A stretch of 64,000 bases of DNA from the NCBI GenBank assembly GCA_949316235.1, contig OX438741.1, forward strand, positions 21,666,324 through 21,730,323, in the 5' to 3' direction. Within the stretch, counting starts at the first letter, position 1; each line of letters starts with the position of its first letter. Shown here piece after piece: positions 29,781-41,281 of the stretch. The position numbers were made by a program, and so were the translations under genes. Source of the stretch: Oegoconia quadripuncta (Eukaryota; Arthropoda; Insecta; Lepidoptera; Autostichidae). Under the pieces are notes generated by a model. The model saw only the letters and a list, made by a program, of their open reading frames with translations, did no database searches and was not told the DNA's origin.

Positions 29781-32131
29781 GTAAGTAAACCATATAAAGG
29801 TCATTGACTTACTTTGTTTTTAAAAACAATATTCATAATTACATTTTTATTCTTTTAGTCTCTAAACCGGCACCTGAATGGGAGGCAACAGCCGTTATCA
29901 ATGGAGAAATTACACAACTCTCTCTGTCTAGCTTTAGGGGAAAATACTTAGTATTTTTCTTTTATCCATTAGATTTGTAAGTATTTACTTATATGTAAGT
30001 TATAATCGATAATTAGATTTGTTTAGTGGTGATAATTGTAAATTATTACTATTTATACAGGTGTCCCAAATCAATGGTACATAGGGTTTCCAACAATATT
30101 CTAATGAGAGTAATGTGCTGTATTTTATGTAGGTGTAATCTGCTAAAATACTTTATTTACAATAACTCTGACTTTAGAGCTCCTGATCTCTCTGACCTTA
30201 GAATTATATTGACTACAGTCGTACAATTATTTTAAAAATAATGCAAAATAAAATGTTACACATGGTATATAACAATAAATGTCTTTGCACACACACAGCG
30301 CCATCTAGTTCCACACTAAGCAACTAGGCTTGTATTAGGGATACCAGATTGTTGATATACTATACCAATACATTTTGTTTGTAAATAAAAAAACATCTAT
30401 AACTTGGGTACTTATGTCCATGTTCATCATACAAACATATGCCCCTGACTTTTTAGTACTGCAGTCAAGGTTTCTAACCACTACAAGAAACAGGGTGTCG
30501 ATAATGTAATGCAAAAAATACTATTCTTAAAAAATACTCTTTTTGTTGCATCTTAAAACAGTAACAAAAAAATTTGTATTGATCAAGATCGACTTATTAA
30601 TACGGCCCTTAGTGTGGAACTAGATGGCCCTTATGTGTGTTTAATAATATTTATTTATTTTATAAATCTGTACTCTACCCTCTTTGTATTGTATATACTT
30701 TATTTTTTCTAAAAAAAGTTGGCATACAAATCGAAAGTACAATGTTAAAATATGAACTTGGCAAAAAGCCTATCTTATGGATACTAGATAATAATGGATA
30801 TACATACATACAAATTTATATAAACATTCATTCATGTCTCTAGAATAAATATAATTTTCGTGTTCACATTAACCTCTAGCAGAATTCTAACCCAAAAATA
30901 GTTGGTTTCGATGGCAGGGTCACTATCCACTACACCAATTGATCGTCTAATATTAGGAACCTCTCTAGATTCTGACTTGGAGGTTTAGAAAAAAAATTTT
31001 TTCACTGTTGATGTTTACTGTTAGGGTAGAGGGATTTTAATTTTAGAGACAAGAAAAACTGCTTTAATTTTACTTGAAAAGTAACAACAAACATGTTGAA
31101 AAATCATGTATTTTTATTGCTTCCGTCAATAGGTTTAATATTTAGGATTAAATTTCTCTAATAAACGTATCTCAAATTAAACAAAGACTATGTTTAACAT
31201 AATGTTGCTTCAAATTTTATCATAAGTTAAAATTGTAAATAACATTAAAAATTATTAATGCATATTTTAATTTTTTACAAATAACATCATTTTCTATTTG
31301 ATAATTTTAGATTTTCTTATGTTTAAAAAGTTTGATCTGGGACAGTCTGTATAATTATTATACAGCTAAACAGCACTAAAATTAATACCACTGTTTATGA
31401 TATATTTTTAGAGGGAAAAAATATTTATTTACTATCTTAGTTTTGTCACTATGTATAGTGAAACAAATAAAACCATATTATTAAATTATTGGTTTATTAA
31501 TATGGTTATTATTGGCTATTATTTTAAAACGTGCATAAACGATTGTAAGATGGTTCATCTATTTATTTTAGTATTTTATTCCAGTACGTTCGTGTGTCCA
31601 ACAGAAATACTTGCATTTTCTGAAAGAGTTGAAGAATTCAAAAAGATAAACACAGAAGTGGTAGCGTGTTCTGTTGACTCTCATTTTACACACCTTGCGT
31701 GGATAAATACACCTCGTAAAGAAGGAGGTCTTGGGAAGATTAATATTCCTTTGTTAAGTGATTTGACTCACTCTATTGCTAAAGATTATGGTGTATATTT
31801 AGAAGACTTAGGACATACATTAAGAGGATTATTTATTATTGATGACAAAGGAATTCTAAGACAAATTACAATGAATGATTTACCAGTTGGTCGATCAGTG
31901 GATGAAACTTTACGACTCGTGCAAGCATTTCAGTATACAGATAACCATGGTGAAGTTTGCCCAGCTGGCTGGAAACCAGGTCAAGATACTGTATGTATAT
32001 TTTGCTTATTTATTATATGAATTGTGCTTTTTTAATCGAATCTCTTATTTAAAATTTTGTATTTTACTTTTCAGATAATACCAAATCCTGCAGAGAAAAA
32101 GAAGTATTTTGAGAAAATCGCTAAGAACTAA
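29618..32131 (+). CDS. Prx4: Prx4-type secreted/ER 2-Cys peroxiredoxin, 4 exons, 247 aa
   Basis: Exons 29618-29780, 29859-29976, 31585-31990 and 32075-32131 join in frame to a TAA. The enzyme reduces hydrogen peroxide through cysteine thiols. A signal peptide ([20 protein letters not shown]) is followed by [14 protein letters not shown], the extra Cys segment typical of Prx4. Then come [17 protein letters not shown], the peroxidatic site [27 protein letters not shown], and the resolving [12 protein letters not shown] and a C-terminal YF are the features linked to overoxidation sensitivity in eukaryotic 2-Cys enzymes. Length agrees with insect Prx4 (Jafrac2). Start 29618 (ACACCATG) is chosen over an in-frame ATG at 29552 because only the former puts the signal peptide first. 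Confidence 0.95.
29859..29976 (+). CDS. Prx4: Prx4 exon 2, thioredoxin-fold start
   Basis: Encodes [20 protein letters not shown] and [18 protein letters not shown]. The Phe codon before the active-site loop is split over the intron. Confidence 0.93.
29977..31584. other. Prx4 intron 2
   Basis: A 1.6-kb AT-rich intron holding a SINE-A copy at about 30270-30495 (minus orientation) and a short plus-orientation piece near 30610-30640. No other feature recognised. Confidence 0.6.
30270..30495 (-). mobile_element. SINE-A copy, head eroded
   Basis: Carries the shared body (CAGCGCCATCTAGTTCCACA, then GATTGTTGATATACTA) and a remnant of the head (GTTTCTAACCACTACAAGAA). The tRNA-like B box is lost. 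Confidence 0.65.
31585..31990 (+). CDS. Prx4: Prx4 exon 3, both catalytic cysteines
   Basis: Contains FTFVCPTEI with the peroxidatic Cys, [35 protein letters not shown] and [11 protein letters not shown] with the resolving Cys. Acceptor TTCCAG; donor GTATGT. Confidence 0.96.
32075..32131 (+). CDS. Prx4: Prx4 exon 4, C-terminal YF tail
   Basis: Encodes [18 protein letters not shown] and a TAA stop. The tail has no KDEL signal. A polyadenylation hexamer AATAAA lies at 32236-32241. Confidence 0.92.
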   Translation: MIPNPAEKKKYFEKIAKN

Positions 32132-34511
32132 CACTCATTTGCAATTAAGAATGAAGTGAATCAATTAATATTAAACCTAAGGGATAGATTAAAATTAGAC
32201 TCTCTAATCAAAATCGAAATGATTACACACTGATTAATAAAAAATGATTACATGCATGACACAGGATTAGTAATAGATAAAAATAAAAATTAATGCCGTG
32301 TTAATTTGACACGGAAGTACCTAAGTATTAAATTATGTAATATAGAAAATGGTAGGTAATACATCAAGCTGTGAATGCAATACAAATACACTTTATCTGA
32401 AGAAAGGAAAATGAAGGAATTAATATTTCCTTCATTTTCTTTTGTTGAGTTCTTTGATCAGTTGTGGTGATTAATTAACCTTACATTAATTATTCAGGAA
32501 CCGATTGGGTAAATATAAAAATTTAATGATTATTTATATGTTTTAGCAGTCTAGAATTGACAAAATTAAAGGCTGTTTTATATTAGTAGGTAATAGTAAA
32601 TATAAATGCAAGCAACAGTGACCTCAGTTAACCTGAATTTTATCTATTCAATGGTTATTTTATTATAGTACCTACTATGCACTGATAAATACAATGTTAA
32701 CTTTATAAGTTATGAAACAACTGATTAGCTTGCAAAGAGCCAACTAAAACATCCATGATTATTGGAGTAGATGGTCTATGATCGATCGTGGATCTATCCC
32801 AATAATAAATAATTTAATAACAATAACTGTTGGAGGGTTAATTTCTTTTCTGTCTTAGTCATGCCTACAATCATCACTGTAAAGACTGACTGCCGTAAAA
32901 ATTGTTTAAGGTTTTGAATTTAATTTTATCCAAATTAAGGAAGTACTTAAATAATTGTAAACTTAGAGTGGTTTTATAATAAATAGTCTATTTTTCCATG
33001 ATTGATAATTGCAGTATTTTATTTCCTTCGAGTATATTTTAGTTAGAATATATTTTCCAAGGGAACATCTGGTCCAGTGGCGCCCTCATTTGATAAATTA
33101 TGATTTCTTTTGTAATACCTAGAACTACATCTGATACTACTTAATGTAGATAATAGGCAGATTGCGATGTTTATTTTAGTTTAGTTCTTTTCCCCTCTCT
33201 TCTTCCTCCTATTATGGTTTTGATGAAATCATCTGTGCGCCGCGTCAAGAATAAACTGATCATAGACAAGAAGATCAAGATCGGCGCCGGAAAATCCACA
33301 ATGTAGGGACTTTTGCGTGCAGCTGGCAGCCTCTCGTAAAGCTATTGTTAAAAAGAACAAAATATGATATATAATATTTATGGATTTCTTTCTAACTCTT
33401 GCAATAAAAAAAAATACTAACTCTTAACAGCGTAGACAGAGAATTATTAGTACAATAATTATTAGTATTCTCTGTCTACGCTTAACAGGCAAAACTTTTT
33501 GTTTTAATTCTACTTATTTGGTTTTTCTTAATTTGTAATGTTTTCTTGTTTAGGCTAATAGCTTTACTGCCTAACCACAAAAAAAAATGTAGTTTCTGAA
33601 GATATTGTTCGTTATGCGTTCGGGTGCGTTCATGCAGGCCAGCTAGAAAACGAATTTTTAATTTACTCTGGCGTAACGGGCGTTTGCTGTCGGTCGAATA
33701 TCAAATCCATCCAATCCTCAGACTAATCATTATTTTCCACGATTTCACTCAGTTCACTGGCAAGTATTAGTCTTTGGATTGCAAAATTTGGACAGTTGTC
33801 ATGTTCTATGTCATCTTTGATTAGCATCAGTGACAGTATCGCCAGCTATGACCAACATTCGTCTGAGGTCGCCAGTTACAAATTGGCTAAATGGCGACAT
33901 AACTTACTAAAAACATGTAGATGAGGTGACTGTTGCTGACCGTTGTATTGACAAGATTCCATTGTAAAAATCTGAATACTGAAACCTGGGTTTCTGTACT
34001 CAGAGTTGTTAAATGAAAACCAATCATGTATGGTGGGATTTGATCCGCCGCGATTCGAGTTATATATATTTTTATATTTTATGGCAATCGGTCGTCTTTA
34101 ATGCGACAACCATTACTGCCAGTGTCGCGATTCGAGTATTCTAATTTAGGCATGTATCATAGACCTCATGTCTTTGCAGTTGTCATTACGACAAAAAAAA
34201 TACAGAGTTGACAGTCAAATCTAATGTGTCAAATGTGACAATGTGTCAAATTATTTCAAGAAAAGTTGTCTAAAAATCCCGAGAAACAAATAAAATTCTA
34301 AAAAAACTCGTACTCTTTGAACAATCTTCCCTATTCTAGATTTACTGCTTCTTCTCTTCATTTTATTTCTTTCTTCCGATCTTTCTCATTGTCATTACGG
34401 TATAATATTCAAACTTATTTTTTTAAGTAATTTTGTCTAGTGTGTGGTGTTGGTTGGTGCTGGTGCTGTGAAAAGGATTAGTCTGAAAAATATTTTGATT
34501 ATACATACAAC
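32132..34511. other. Spacer between Prx4 and the rhodanese gene
   Basis: Holds the Prx4 3' UTR, a 50-bp inverted-repeat insertion at 33431-33480 and a segment at about 33060-33120 that is repeated near 49490-49550. The promoter of the rhodanese gene must lie towards the right end, but no core element is convincing. Confidence 0.5.
33431..33480. mobile_element. 50-bp miniature inverted-repeat insertion with 8-bp target duplication
   Basis: CGTAGACAGAGAAT and its complement ATTCTCTGTCTACG bound a 50-bp insert flanked by CTTAACAG on both sides (33423-33430 and 33481-33488). The ends equal those of the 2.8-kb element at 25826-28647, so this looks like an extreme internal-deletion derivative, little more than the two ends. 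Confidence 0.8.
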
Positions 34512-34581
34512 ATGCATGCGCTTCGCACTCTTTTATGCCTCACTCGAAATGCCATTGTTTGGAGCACTACGCATTACAAAA
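34512..34581 (+). CDS. Rhodanese exon 1, targeting-like leader
   Basis: Encodes MHALRTLLCLTRNAIVWSTT then HYK. It ends before GTATTT, leaving phase 1 (Ser codon split). Confidence 0.75.
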
Positions 34582-37500
34582 GTATTTGTTTTTATTTTTT
34601 GTTGATATTTATAATGCTCGTAACTAAAATATTGATACTATTGGACACATCTTTCATAAAACAAATGCTAATATGAGAACCTGATTGTGAATGGCTTTTG
34701 TCTAATATTAGTGATAGAATTAATATCTTAAGCGATAGACAGTTTTAAGTGTACATTCACCATGGCTCATCAAATTGATGGTAAAAGTTAGAAGTTTTAA
34801 TTCAAGTTTTATTTCAGTTTTGAGCATTATTTATTTAGACTGTATAGACCTTCGTACTAGTCCCCAAGCTAGCAACGTAGCACTTTCTGTAATTTTTCCA
34901 CTACCAAAAATTACTTACATACTTATTTCTAATTGTTGATTTGCGTGCGTCGGAATATCTTAACAATCACGTAAGAAACAAGTTAATGAATACTACAATG
35001 TACTCATAGTAATGTCACTTTATTCTTAAAAAGAAATGTTTCTTGAAAGGTTGAAATTTTTCTCAGAAATGACAGGAATTGTGAAATTGCAAGCTGGATG
35101 GGTCGATGCCAAACTACTTTTCATACCATTTTAGTACCTATACTATATAAATTGTCTTTTGGCAGTTTTGTTAGTTGCTTTTGGCTGGTCTTCTCTAACA
35201 GCAGCATATAATAAAGTTATTCCAGAAATTCTGGCTTTCTTGTCCTCTGCAGCTATTGGAATACAGTCCTAATTATTTATTTTCTTACAGGCATCTTAAT
35301 GTTATTGCTGGGGCACAATCAATATTACATTTGAAAGTCTTGAACAAACGGTCCTATGAATTACTATAAGGCTATCAATAATAAAATTAATTGTATTTTA
35401 ATGTACCTCAAAATTTACAGACTGGATTGTAATATTGATAATGCAACATACACAAATTTTTGCCCTTCTGTTATTTAAAATTGATTATCTTCTAATTGTT
35501 ATTTAAGGTGCACCTCCAATATCGGAGCTTTCCAAAACATATTCATATAATACTAACCAAGATCCAAGAGCTATGGTGGACCCAAGGAGAGTCGTCAGCT
35601 ATGATGATATGCTCAAGGTGATACATCAACCTGAAAAAGTAATCATAGATGTTCGGAATCCGGATGAGGTGAACACAACTGGCAAGATTCCGTCTAGCAT
35701 TAACATTCCATGTAATTTGATCATTATATTTTACTGCTCATGTTCTCTTAAATTTTTTTATAATTGTTCTACTTTATAAAGTTAGGGAAATGTCATGTGA
35801 AACGTTTCCTGACATAGTCTTTAATTTAAATATTAGGGATTTAAACTATTTATTTATTTTGCAGTGAACAGCGTACAACAGGTACTGGCATCTATGTCAA
35901 GTGAGGAGTTCAAACAGCATTTCCAGCGCACAAAACCTTCAGCATCTGATGAACTCATATTCTACTGTCAGTCTGGGCGGCGGTCATGTGAAGCTCTTGA
36001 TCAGGCTCTCAAACTTGGATTTTCCAAGTAAAATTATTTTATTATTTCAGCATCTGATGAACTCATATTCTACTATCAGTCTGGGCGGCGGTCATGTGAA
36101 GCTCTTGATCAGGCTCTCAAACTTGGATTTTCCAAGTAAAATTATTGTATTATTTCCTTATGCATAAAAGGGCTTGACCTCAATCATACCTGAGTGATCT
36201 AAATAATAAATAAATGTCTTCGCACATACAGCGCCGTAGATCCACACTAAGCAACTAGGCTTGTATTATGGAAACCAGATGGTTGATAAACTACACAAAT
36301 GCATTCTTTTTTACTCGGGAACACATGTCAGTATTCATCATACAAAGATATGCCCCTAGCGGGATTCGAACCGCGACCGATTGGTATAGCAGTCAGAGTA
36401 GTTAACCACTGACCAAACAGATCTAAGATGGAAACAGGCCCACTTAGAATCCCAACTTATTTTAGAGGATTGGCTTATCTCAAACTGCCAAAGACAATGC
36501 TATTTTACATCATTGCTTGGTAGCAGAATTACGCCCGAATACTCGTTAAATAAGACGTAAAAAATGCCCTAGCTCCAACAACTAAACAAATCAATTACTA
36601 AACTAGAATCCCACTTTGAATCGAACCCTTAACCTCCATTTGCTTTAGTAGTCGAAAGTCATAGTAGAAAATGTAGGGAAAATGAAATCTATGGACGCTA
36701 CAAAAGTAATTTGGACTTGGACGAAAGTAAGAAATCGATTATTGTCTCAACATTCACTTCACTTTTTGGAGGTTTTATGGCTCCATCGTGTTTGACGATG
36801 ATTCTGCCAAAGTCAAGGTTGACACAAACACTGAGAAAAACCGGATTAGGAATACTGGTGGATAGAACATGATAAACAGGAAGAAAAAATTAAAAAAGAC
36901 AGTTGAAGAGTACTATAACTACTGATACCTAGATATATAAAAAACATGTTTGCCATATAGTACATAATAGACAAAAACAAGCATAGAAAGGTAACGATTG
37001 AATAAATAAATACTCGTATATACAGGGTGTCCCTGGAAGTATGGATCAAATCGAACAGGGGCATGGGGAAGGTCATTCCCAAACTTTTTAACCCTATGAA
37101 TGTCGGTGCCATTTTTGACGGTTCAAAAGTTATGATCAATTTTTTACATTTTCATATTATCGAATAGTGCTTATACAAAAAAATTTTTTAAAAGAAAACT
37201 AGCAAAGCTATCAGCTTAATTTTTTTTTCACCATGTTTGTTCGAGCATGTGACTTTCATGTTTTAATACTTTTATGTCGATAGCAGACATGATTCCTACA
37301 AAAAAAAAAGATTGAATACAAAGACATTGGTCTGCCAAAAATTTCACTCAATTTTCAAGCGATTGCCATGGGAAAAAATGTACTAGAGAAAGTTGACCAC
37401 GTATCACAAAAAGTTGCCCATTCCATACAGATTCTTTTGAGATGTGTAACACTGGGTTACTCTTATTAATTTAAAAGTTATTAGATTTTTTTATCATACA

Positions 37501-39242
37501 GGTCGCTTTTTCAAAACTTTCGAACTTCTAAGATTTTAATATTTTTAGCTTTAAATACGATTTACTCTCAACCCTTATGTACAAAGTCACCTATCCGAGC
37601 ACACAGAACTTTTCCTAGTCGCTGGATCGGAAGAGGGGGACACATTCGGTGGCCACCACGTTCCCCTGACCTAAACCCCATAGATTTCTTTCTATGGGGT
37701 TATTACAAGGAAATAGTATACGAGACAGAGAGTGCTACCGAGGAACAACTTCGACAGAAAATTACAGCTGCGACCGCCTACATAAAAAATAATTCAAGGG
37801 CTTTTCGACGAATAAAAACAAATTTCATTCGTCGATGTCAGTTATGTTTGAGGATGAGGGGCAGAAATTTTGAGCAATTACTTTGATAACATTATTCAAA
37901 TTATTTTTTTGTTCTTTAATTCTTTATTACACATAATTGTTTTAAATCTAAAAAAAAATAAAAGTTTGAGATTTTACTTTAAAAAATTTTATCTTATTAT
38001 TTTAACCACACCAAAGTGCTCGGATAGGTGACTTTGTACATGAGGGTTGAGAGTAAATCGTATTTAAAGCTAAAAATATTAAAATCTTAGAAGGTCGAAA
38101 GTTTTGAAAAAGCGACCTTTATGATAAAAAAATCTAATAACTTTTAAATTAATAAGAGTAACCCAGTGTTACACATCTCAAAAGAATCTGTATGGAATGG
38201 GCAACTTTTTGTGATACGTGGTCAACTTTCTCTAGTACATTTTTTTCCCATGGCAATCGCTTGAAAATTGAGTGAAATTTTTGGCAGACCAATGTCTTTG
38301 TATTCAATCTTTTTTTTTTGTAGGAATCATGTCTGCTATCGACATAAAAGTATTAAAACATGAAAGTCACATGCTCGAACAAACATCGTGAAAAAAAAAT
38401 TAAGCTGATAGCTTTGCTAGTTTTCTTTTAAAAAAATTTTTTGTATAAGCACTATTCGATAATATGAAAATGTAAAAAATTGATCATAACTTTTGAACCG
38501 TCAAAAATGGCACCGACATTCATAGGGTTAAAAAGTTTGGGAATGACCTTCCCCATGCCCCTGTTCGATTTGATCCATACTTCCAGGGACACCCTGTATA
38601 ATAGATAAGGGAACAAAGTGCGGGTGCTAAGATTACAGTTAAAAATAAAGAATGGGAGATTATAATTTGATATTATTAATTCAGATAAATTTTGCTAGAA
38701 TTTTGATTGAAGTGATAGTCCAGGGAGAGGAAGAAGTTGATGTTTACTGGGCGAGGGCATTTTGGGAGGGCGTGTCATAAAGAGGGACAGAGAGTCTGGA
38801 GCAATTTTATTTTTAACACATTTAATTTTATTTTTAACACAGTTGGTTTATTGGGATGATATAATAATTTGTTTACTCGGCGGTTTTTAATTTATTAGTT
38901 CTTTATTTTTCATCCATGGCTCGGTAATAACACGGACACGTGGATGATTGGTTTCAATATTTTTACTCAGACTAAATGCTAGCGTGCCTACGAATCTTTT
39001 TCTTTATCCAATCCATCGGTGTTACCGATACGAATGTAGGTACCTAATGTAACTCACTTATGTTCATTAGGGGACTTCTAGGCTATTGATGAATATTGTA
39101 ATGTATAACAGAGGCACTGACTAAAACTAAACATGTTATTGTTATTATAAAGAATATATATATTATTAACGACAAGCCTCTTTGTTGCAGTTCTAAGACT
39201 TATCTCGGAAGCTGGAATGATTGGTCTAGTAGAAAAAAATGA
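34512..39242 (+). CDS. Single-domain rhodanese (sulfurtransferase-like), 4 exons, 139 aa, probably mitochondrial
   Basis: Exons 34512-34581, 35508-35711, 35865-36027 and 39191-39242 join in frame to a TGA. The N-terminus (MHALRTLLCLTRNAIVWSTT) has basic but no acidic residues, like a mitochondrial presequence. The rhodanese fold follows: VVSYDDMLKVIHQPEKVIID, VRNPDEVNTTGKIPSSINIP, and the active loop FYCQSGRRSCEAL with the catalytic Cys. It ends KTYLGSWNDWSSRKK, a family-typical tail. It resembles the TSTD1/Hsp67Bb group; the in vivo sulfur acceptor is unknown. Start chosen because it is the first ATG and gives the targeting-like leader. AATAAA lies at 39352-39357. Confidence 0.9.
35508..35711 (+). 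CDS. Rhodanese exon 2, N-terminal half of the domain
   Basis: Encodes APPISELSKTYSYNTNQDPR, then the domain start through IDVRNPDEV and IPSSINIP. Donor T|GTAATT, phase 1. Confidence 0.9.
35865..36027 (+). CDS. Rhodanese exon 3, active-site loop
   Basis: Encodes LNSVQQVLASMSSEEFKQHF, then QRTKPSASDELIFYCQSGRR and SCEALDQALKLGFS. Cys in FYCQSGRRS is the expected persulfide carrier. The last 85 nt and the following intron start are duplicated immediately downstream. Confidence 0.92.
35938..36155 (+). repeat. 108-bp tandem duplication of the rhodanese exon 3 end
   Basis: Two copies offset by exactly 108 bp cover the exon 3 end, its donor and the first part of the intron. They differ at only two or so bases. 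One turns the catalytic TGT (Cys) into TAT (Tyr) in copy 2. Confidence 0.95.
36051..36135 (+). pseudogene. Duplicate partial exon 3 with Cys-to-Tyr change at the active site
   Basis: Begins after ATTTCAG, which in the duplicate reads as an acceptor, and ends at the same donor AAGTAAAA. The 85 nt would join exon 2 in phase 1 and exon 4 in phase 2, so it could replace exon 3 in frame, giving SSDELIFYYQSGRRSCEALD. Added after exon 3 it would give an immediate TGA. Whether it is ever used is unknown; the Tyr would abolish sulfur transfer. Confidence 0.7.
36205..36425 (-). mobile_element. SINE-A copy
   Basis: Minus orientation: head at about 36365-36415 with the B-box region GGTTCGAATCCCGC slightly altered, body with AACCATCTGGTTTCC and GTGGATCTACGGCGCTG. 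It lies in the last rhodanese intron. Confidence 0.75.
37023..38596. mobile_element. Foldback mariner-like element with 580-bp inverted arms and a transposase tail
   Basis: The ends CAGGGTGTCCCTGGAAGTAT and its complement are flanked by TA. The left arm (37023-37602) and right arm (38016-38596) are almost perfect inverted copies of each other; only a handful of differences are seen. The centre encodes on the plus strand RWIGRGGHIRWPPRSPDLNP then IDFFLWGYYKEIVYETESAT, ending at a stop near 37885. This is the C-terminal third of a DDE transposase of the mariner/IS630 kind, with one catalytic Asp (SPDLNP). The N-terminal part is missing, so it is non-autonomous. High arm identity implies a recent origin or arm correction. 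Confidence 0.9.
39191..39242 (+). CDS. Rhodanese exon 4, C-terminus
   Basis: After TTGTTGCAG the exon encodes NSKTYLGSWNDWSSRKK and TGA. The GSW.DW motif is typical of the end of this domain. Phase agrees with exon 3. Confidence 0.88.
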
Positions 39243-40058
39243 AGCTGGACCACTACGAGGGTTGTGGATGTCATGTAATTTGTGATATACAACCAAAAAT
39301 AGTGATGTCTATTAAAATTGTGCTATTTATGACTGTGTTTTTCATGTACATAATAAATAAACGGCAGGTTTAGAAGAGATATAATCGGTTTCATATTATA
39401 GGTAATAACTAAACCCTTTCCAACTGTTTTCGAGATACCTACTGTTTAAAATACCTGAAAGATCCTTTCACAGAAGTTTGTAATTAGTCTATGATTTATT
39501 CAACTACAGTTAATTAACCTAAGGTTAATTGTAGTAATGGCCGATTCGTCTACAGTTGATTTATCTGAGTTCAATATTTGTAGGCAAAATAAGAAAGATA
39601 AGAAAACGCAAAAAATGTCTTTAGGACAAATGAAGATTATCACAAAAAAACAATTTTTTTTGTTATGTGATTTACAGGATTCCAATATAGGTTTTATGGT
39701 AGCAGGTTGTATTTAATCCCTCCACTTTAGAAACTGCAGGCGAGTCGTCCATTGGGTATTTCAAACATAGTTGAAGCATCGAATACTTATCTTAATTAAG
39801 CATTACTTTAATCATTTGTTAGCATAATTAATTTTAGTTTAATCAAACTTAAGTTAAACCGTACTTGAGTCGAAGAATATGCGTTACGTACGAACATAAT
39901 GTGAATCGACCGTAGTTATCTCGGAAATAGAATAGGTTGGGTATTATAACGTCTAACTGTATAATCAACACAACGCCCATTGGTAAGTCAGTTCCACTCC
40001 ATTCCACTGCTGTACCGGTAAACCAGGTCTGAAATACCTACCTGAAAAAAATAATTTA

Positions 40059-40417
40059 AGGTCTTAGCATACGTGACGTGTTTATTCTCGTGCCGGACGG
40101 AACGGGACGATTTTTTGACATCGTTGCATTTAAAAACATAGCAATAAAATACACGTGGCGAGAAACACGGGCGGAACGGGACGGCAATAGAAAAAACATC
40201 GTTATGGCATCTTCTTCATCTAATGCTACGGCAACCATTGCTAGTTCTTCAAAAGTAAAATCGAACATTTTGTGCTGAAATATGGTTGCAGCACTAGCAC
40301 GACTATCGTTGAACACCGTCACTGTACGTATGTTTTAAAACCACTTTCACGTTAGGAACTATACCTGTCCCGTCTCCGTTCCGTCCGGGAAGTTACCCGT
40401 CACGTATGCTAAGACCT
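40059..40417. mobile_element. PIF/Harbinger-like MITE, TTA target duplication
   Basis: AGGTCTTAGCATACGTGACG and its exact complement form 20-bp terminal inverted repeats flanked by TTA. A further GGACGGAACGG pair lies inside. A minus-strand frame contains FTFEELAMVAVALDEEDAI, which resembles the N-terminus of Harbinger-type transposases, so it may be a deletion derivative. Confidence 0.75.
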
Positions 40418-41161
40418 TTAGATTATTAGACTGATAATGGAAGCAATAACGAAATCGTGAAGAAAGCGATTTCGTTGTTGGTTCCATTCATTAAAAATCT
40501 CAATATTTTTTAAGCGAGTTTTCAGGTGTGTTCAAATGTTATTTTGTTTGAAAATTCAGTCTCAAATTCAACAGGTCTGATTCTCGGTTAGGAAAATTGC
40601 ATTTATTCCCACTGGTTTTACAAAAATCAAAGCGGTTTAGTTTTTATCAAAATCGGCCTCGAAACTTTGTCCGTCGAGTAGTATTTTTCGCTATTCCCGT
40701 ATATTATTTCGAATTGTTGAGACTTCTATACTAAGTATCTCCAAAACTGGTAGTACCATGGGGAATAACGGTTTACTTTGTATGCGTAATCGAATTTTTT
40801 TGATTGAATTCGGATATGGTTTATTGAGGAAATTTGTTCGTAATCAGGAGTGGAGTCACCAGTAAACAGGAATTATACGAATTTTTTACCCGATTGCCCA
40901 AGAAAAGAGGGTAATGTTTTGCGAGTGTATATGTATGTCCGTTCCTTTGGCACACCTGTAGCCTATAACGGCGTGACCGATTTCGAAGTGCATGGTGTCG
41001 TTAGGTTCGTCTTGATATCTAAGTGTCATAGGATACATGGTATGGTAAATAATGCAACATAGCGTTCGCAAAATATGATGTCTGGTTTTTTGGTTTTAAA
41101 CTTAGATATATTGTTATCAGTTATCACCCTGTATATCAAAGGCAGATCATGGTGTCGATTC

Positions 41162-41281
41162 GGTTGCACACGCACTAAACTAAAACCAGATTTAGACTGG
41201 TGCTGTCACGTTATATTGTTCCAGAGAGAAAAAGACAGACCTACTTTAAAATTGGTTTTAGTTTAGTTTGCGTACAACCAC
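41162..41281. mobile_element. Small inverted-repeat element
   Basis: CGGTTGCACACGCACTAAAC with TAAAACCA is mirrored by TGGTTTTAGTTTAGTTTGCG with TACAACCA about 90 bp on, with two or three mismatches. Non-coding; target duplication not clear. Confidence 0.5.

Noticed and set aside
31451..31584. Prx4 exon starting at 31451
   Set aside because: The open frame extends upstream by chance; the family motif FTFVCPTE needs the splice at 31585 after TTCCAG.
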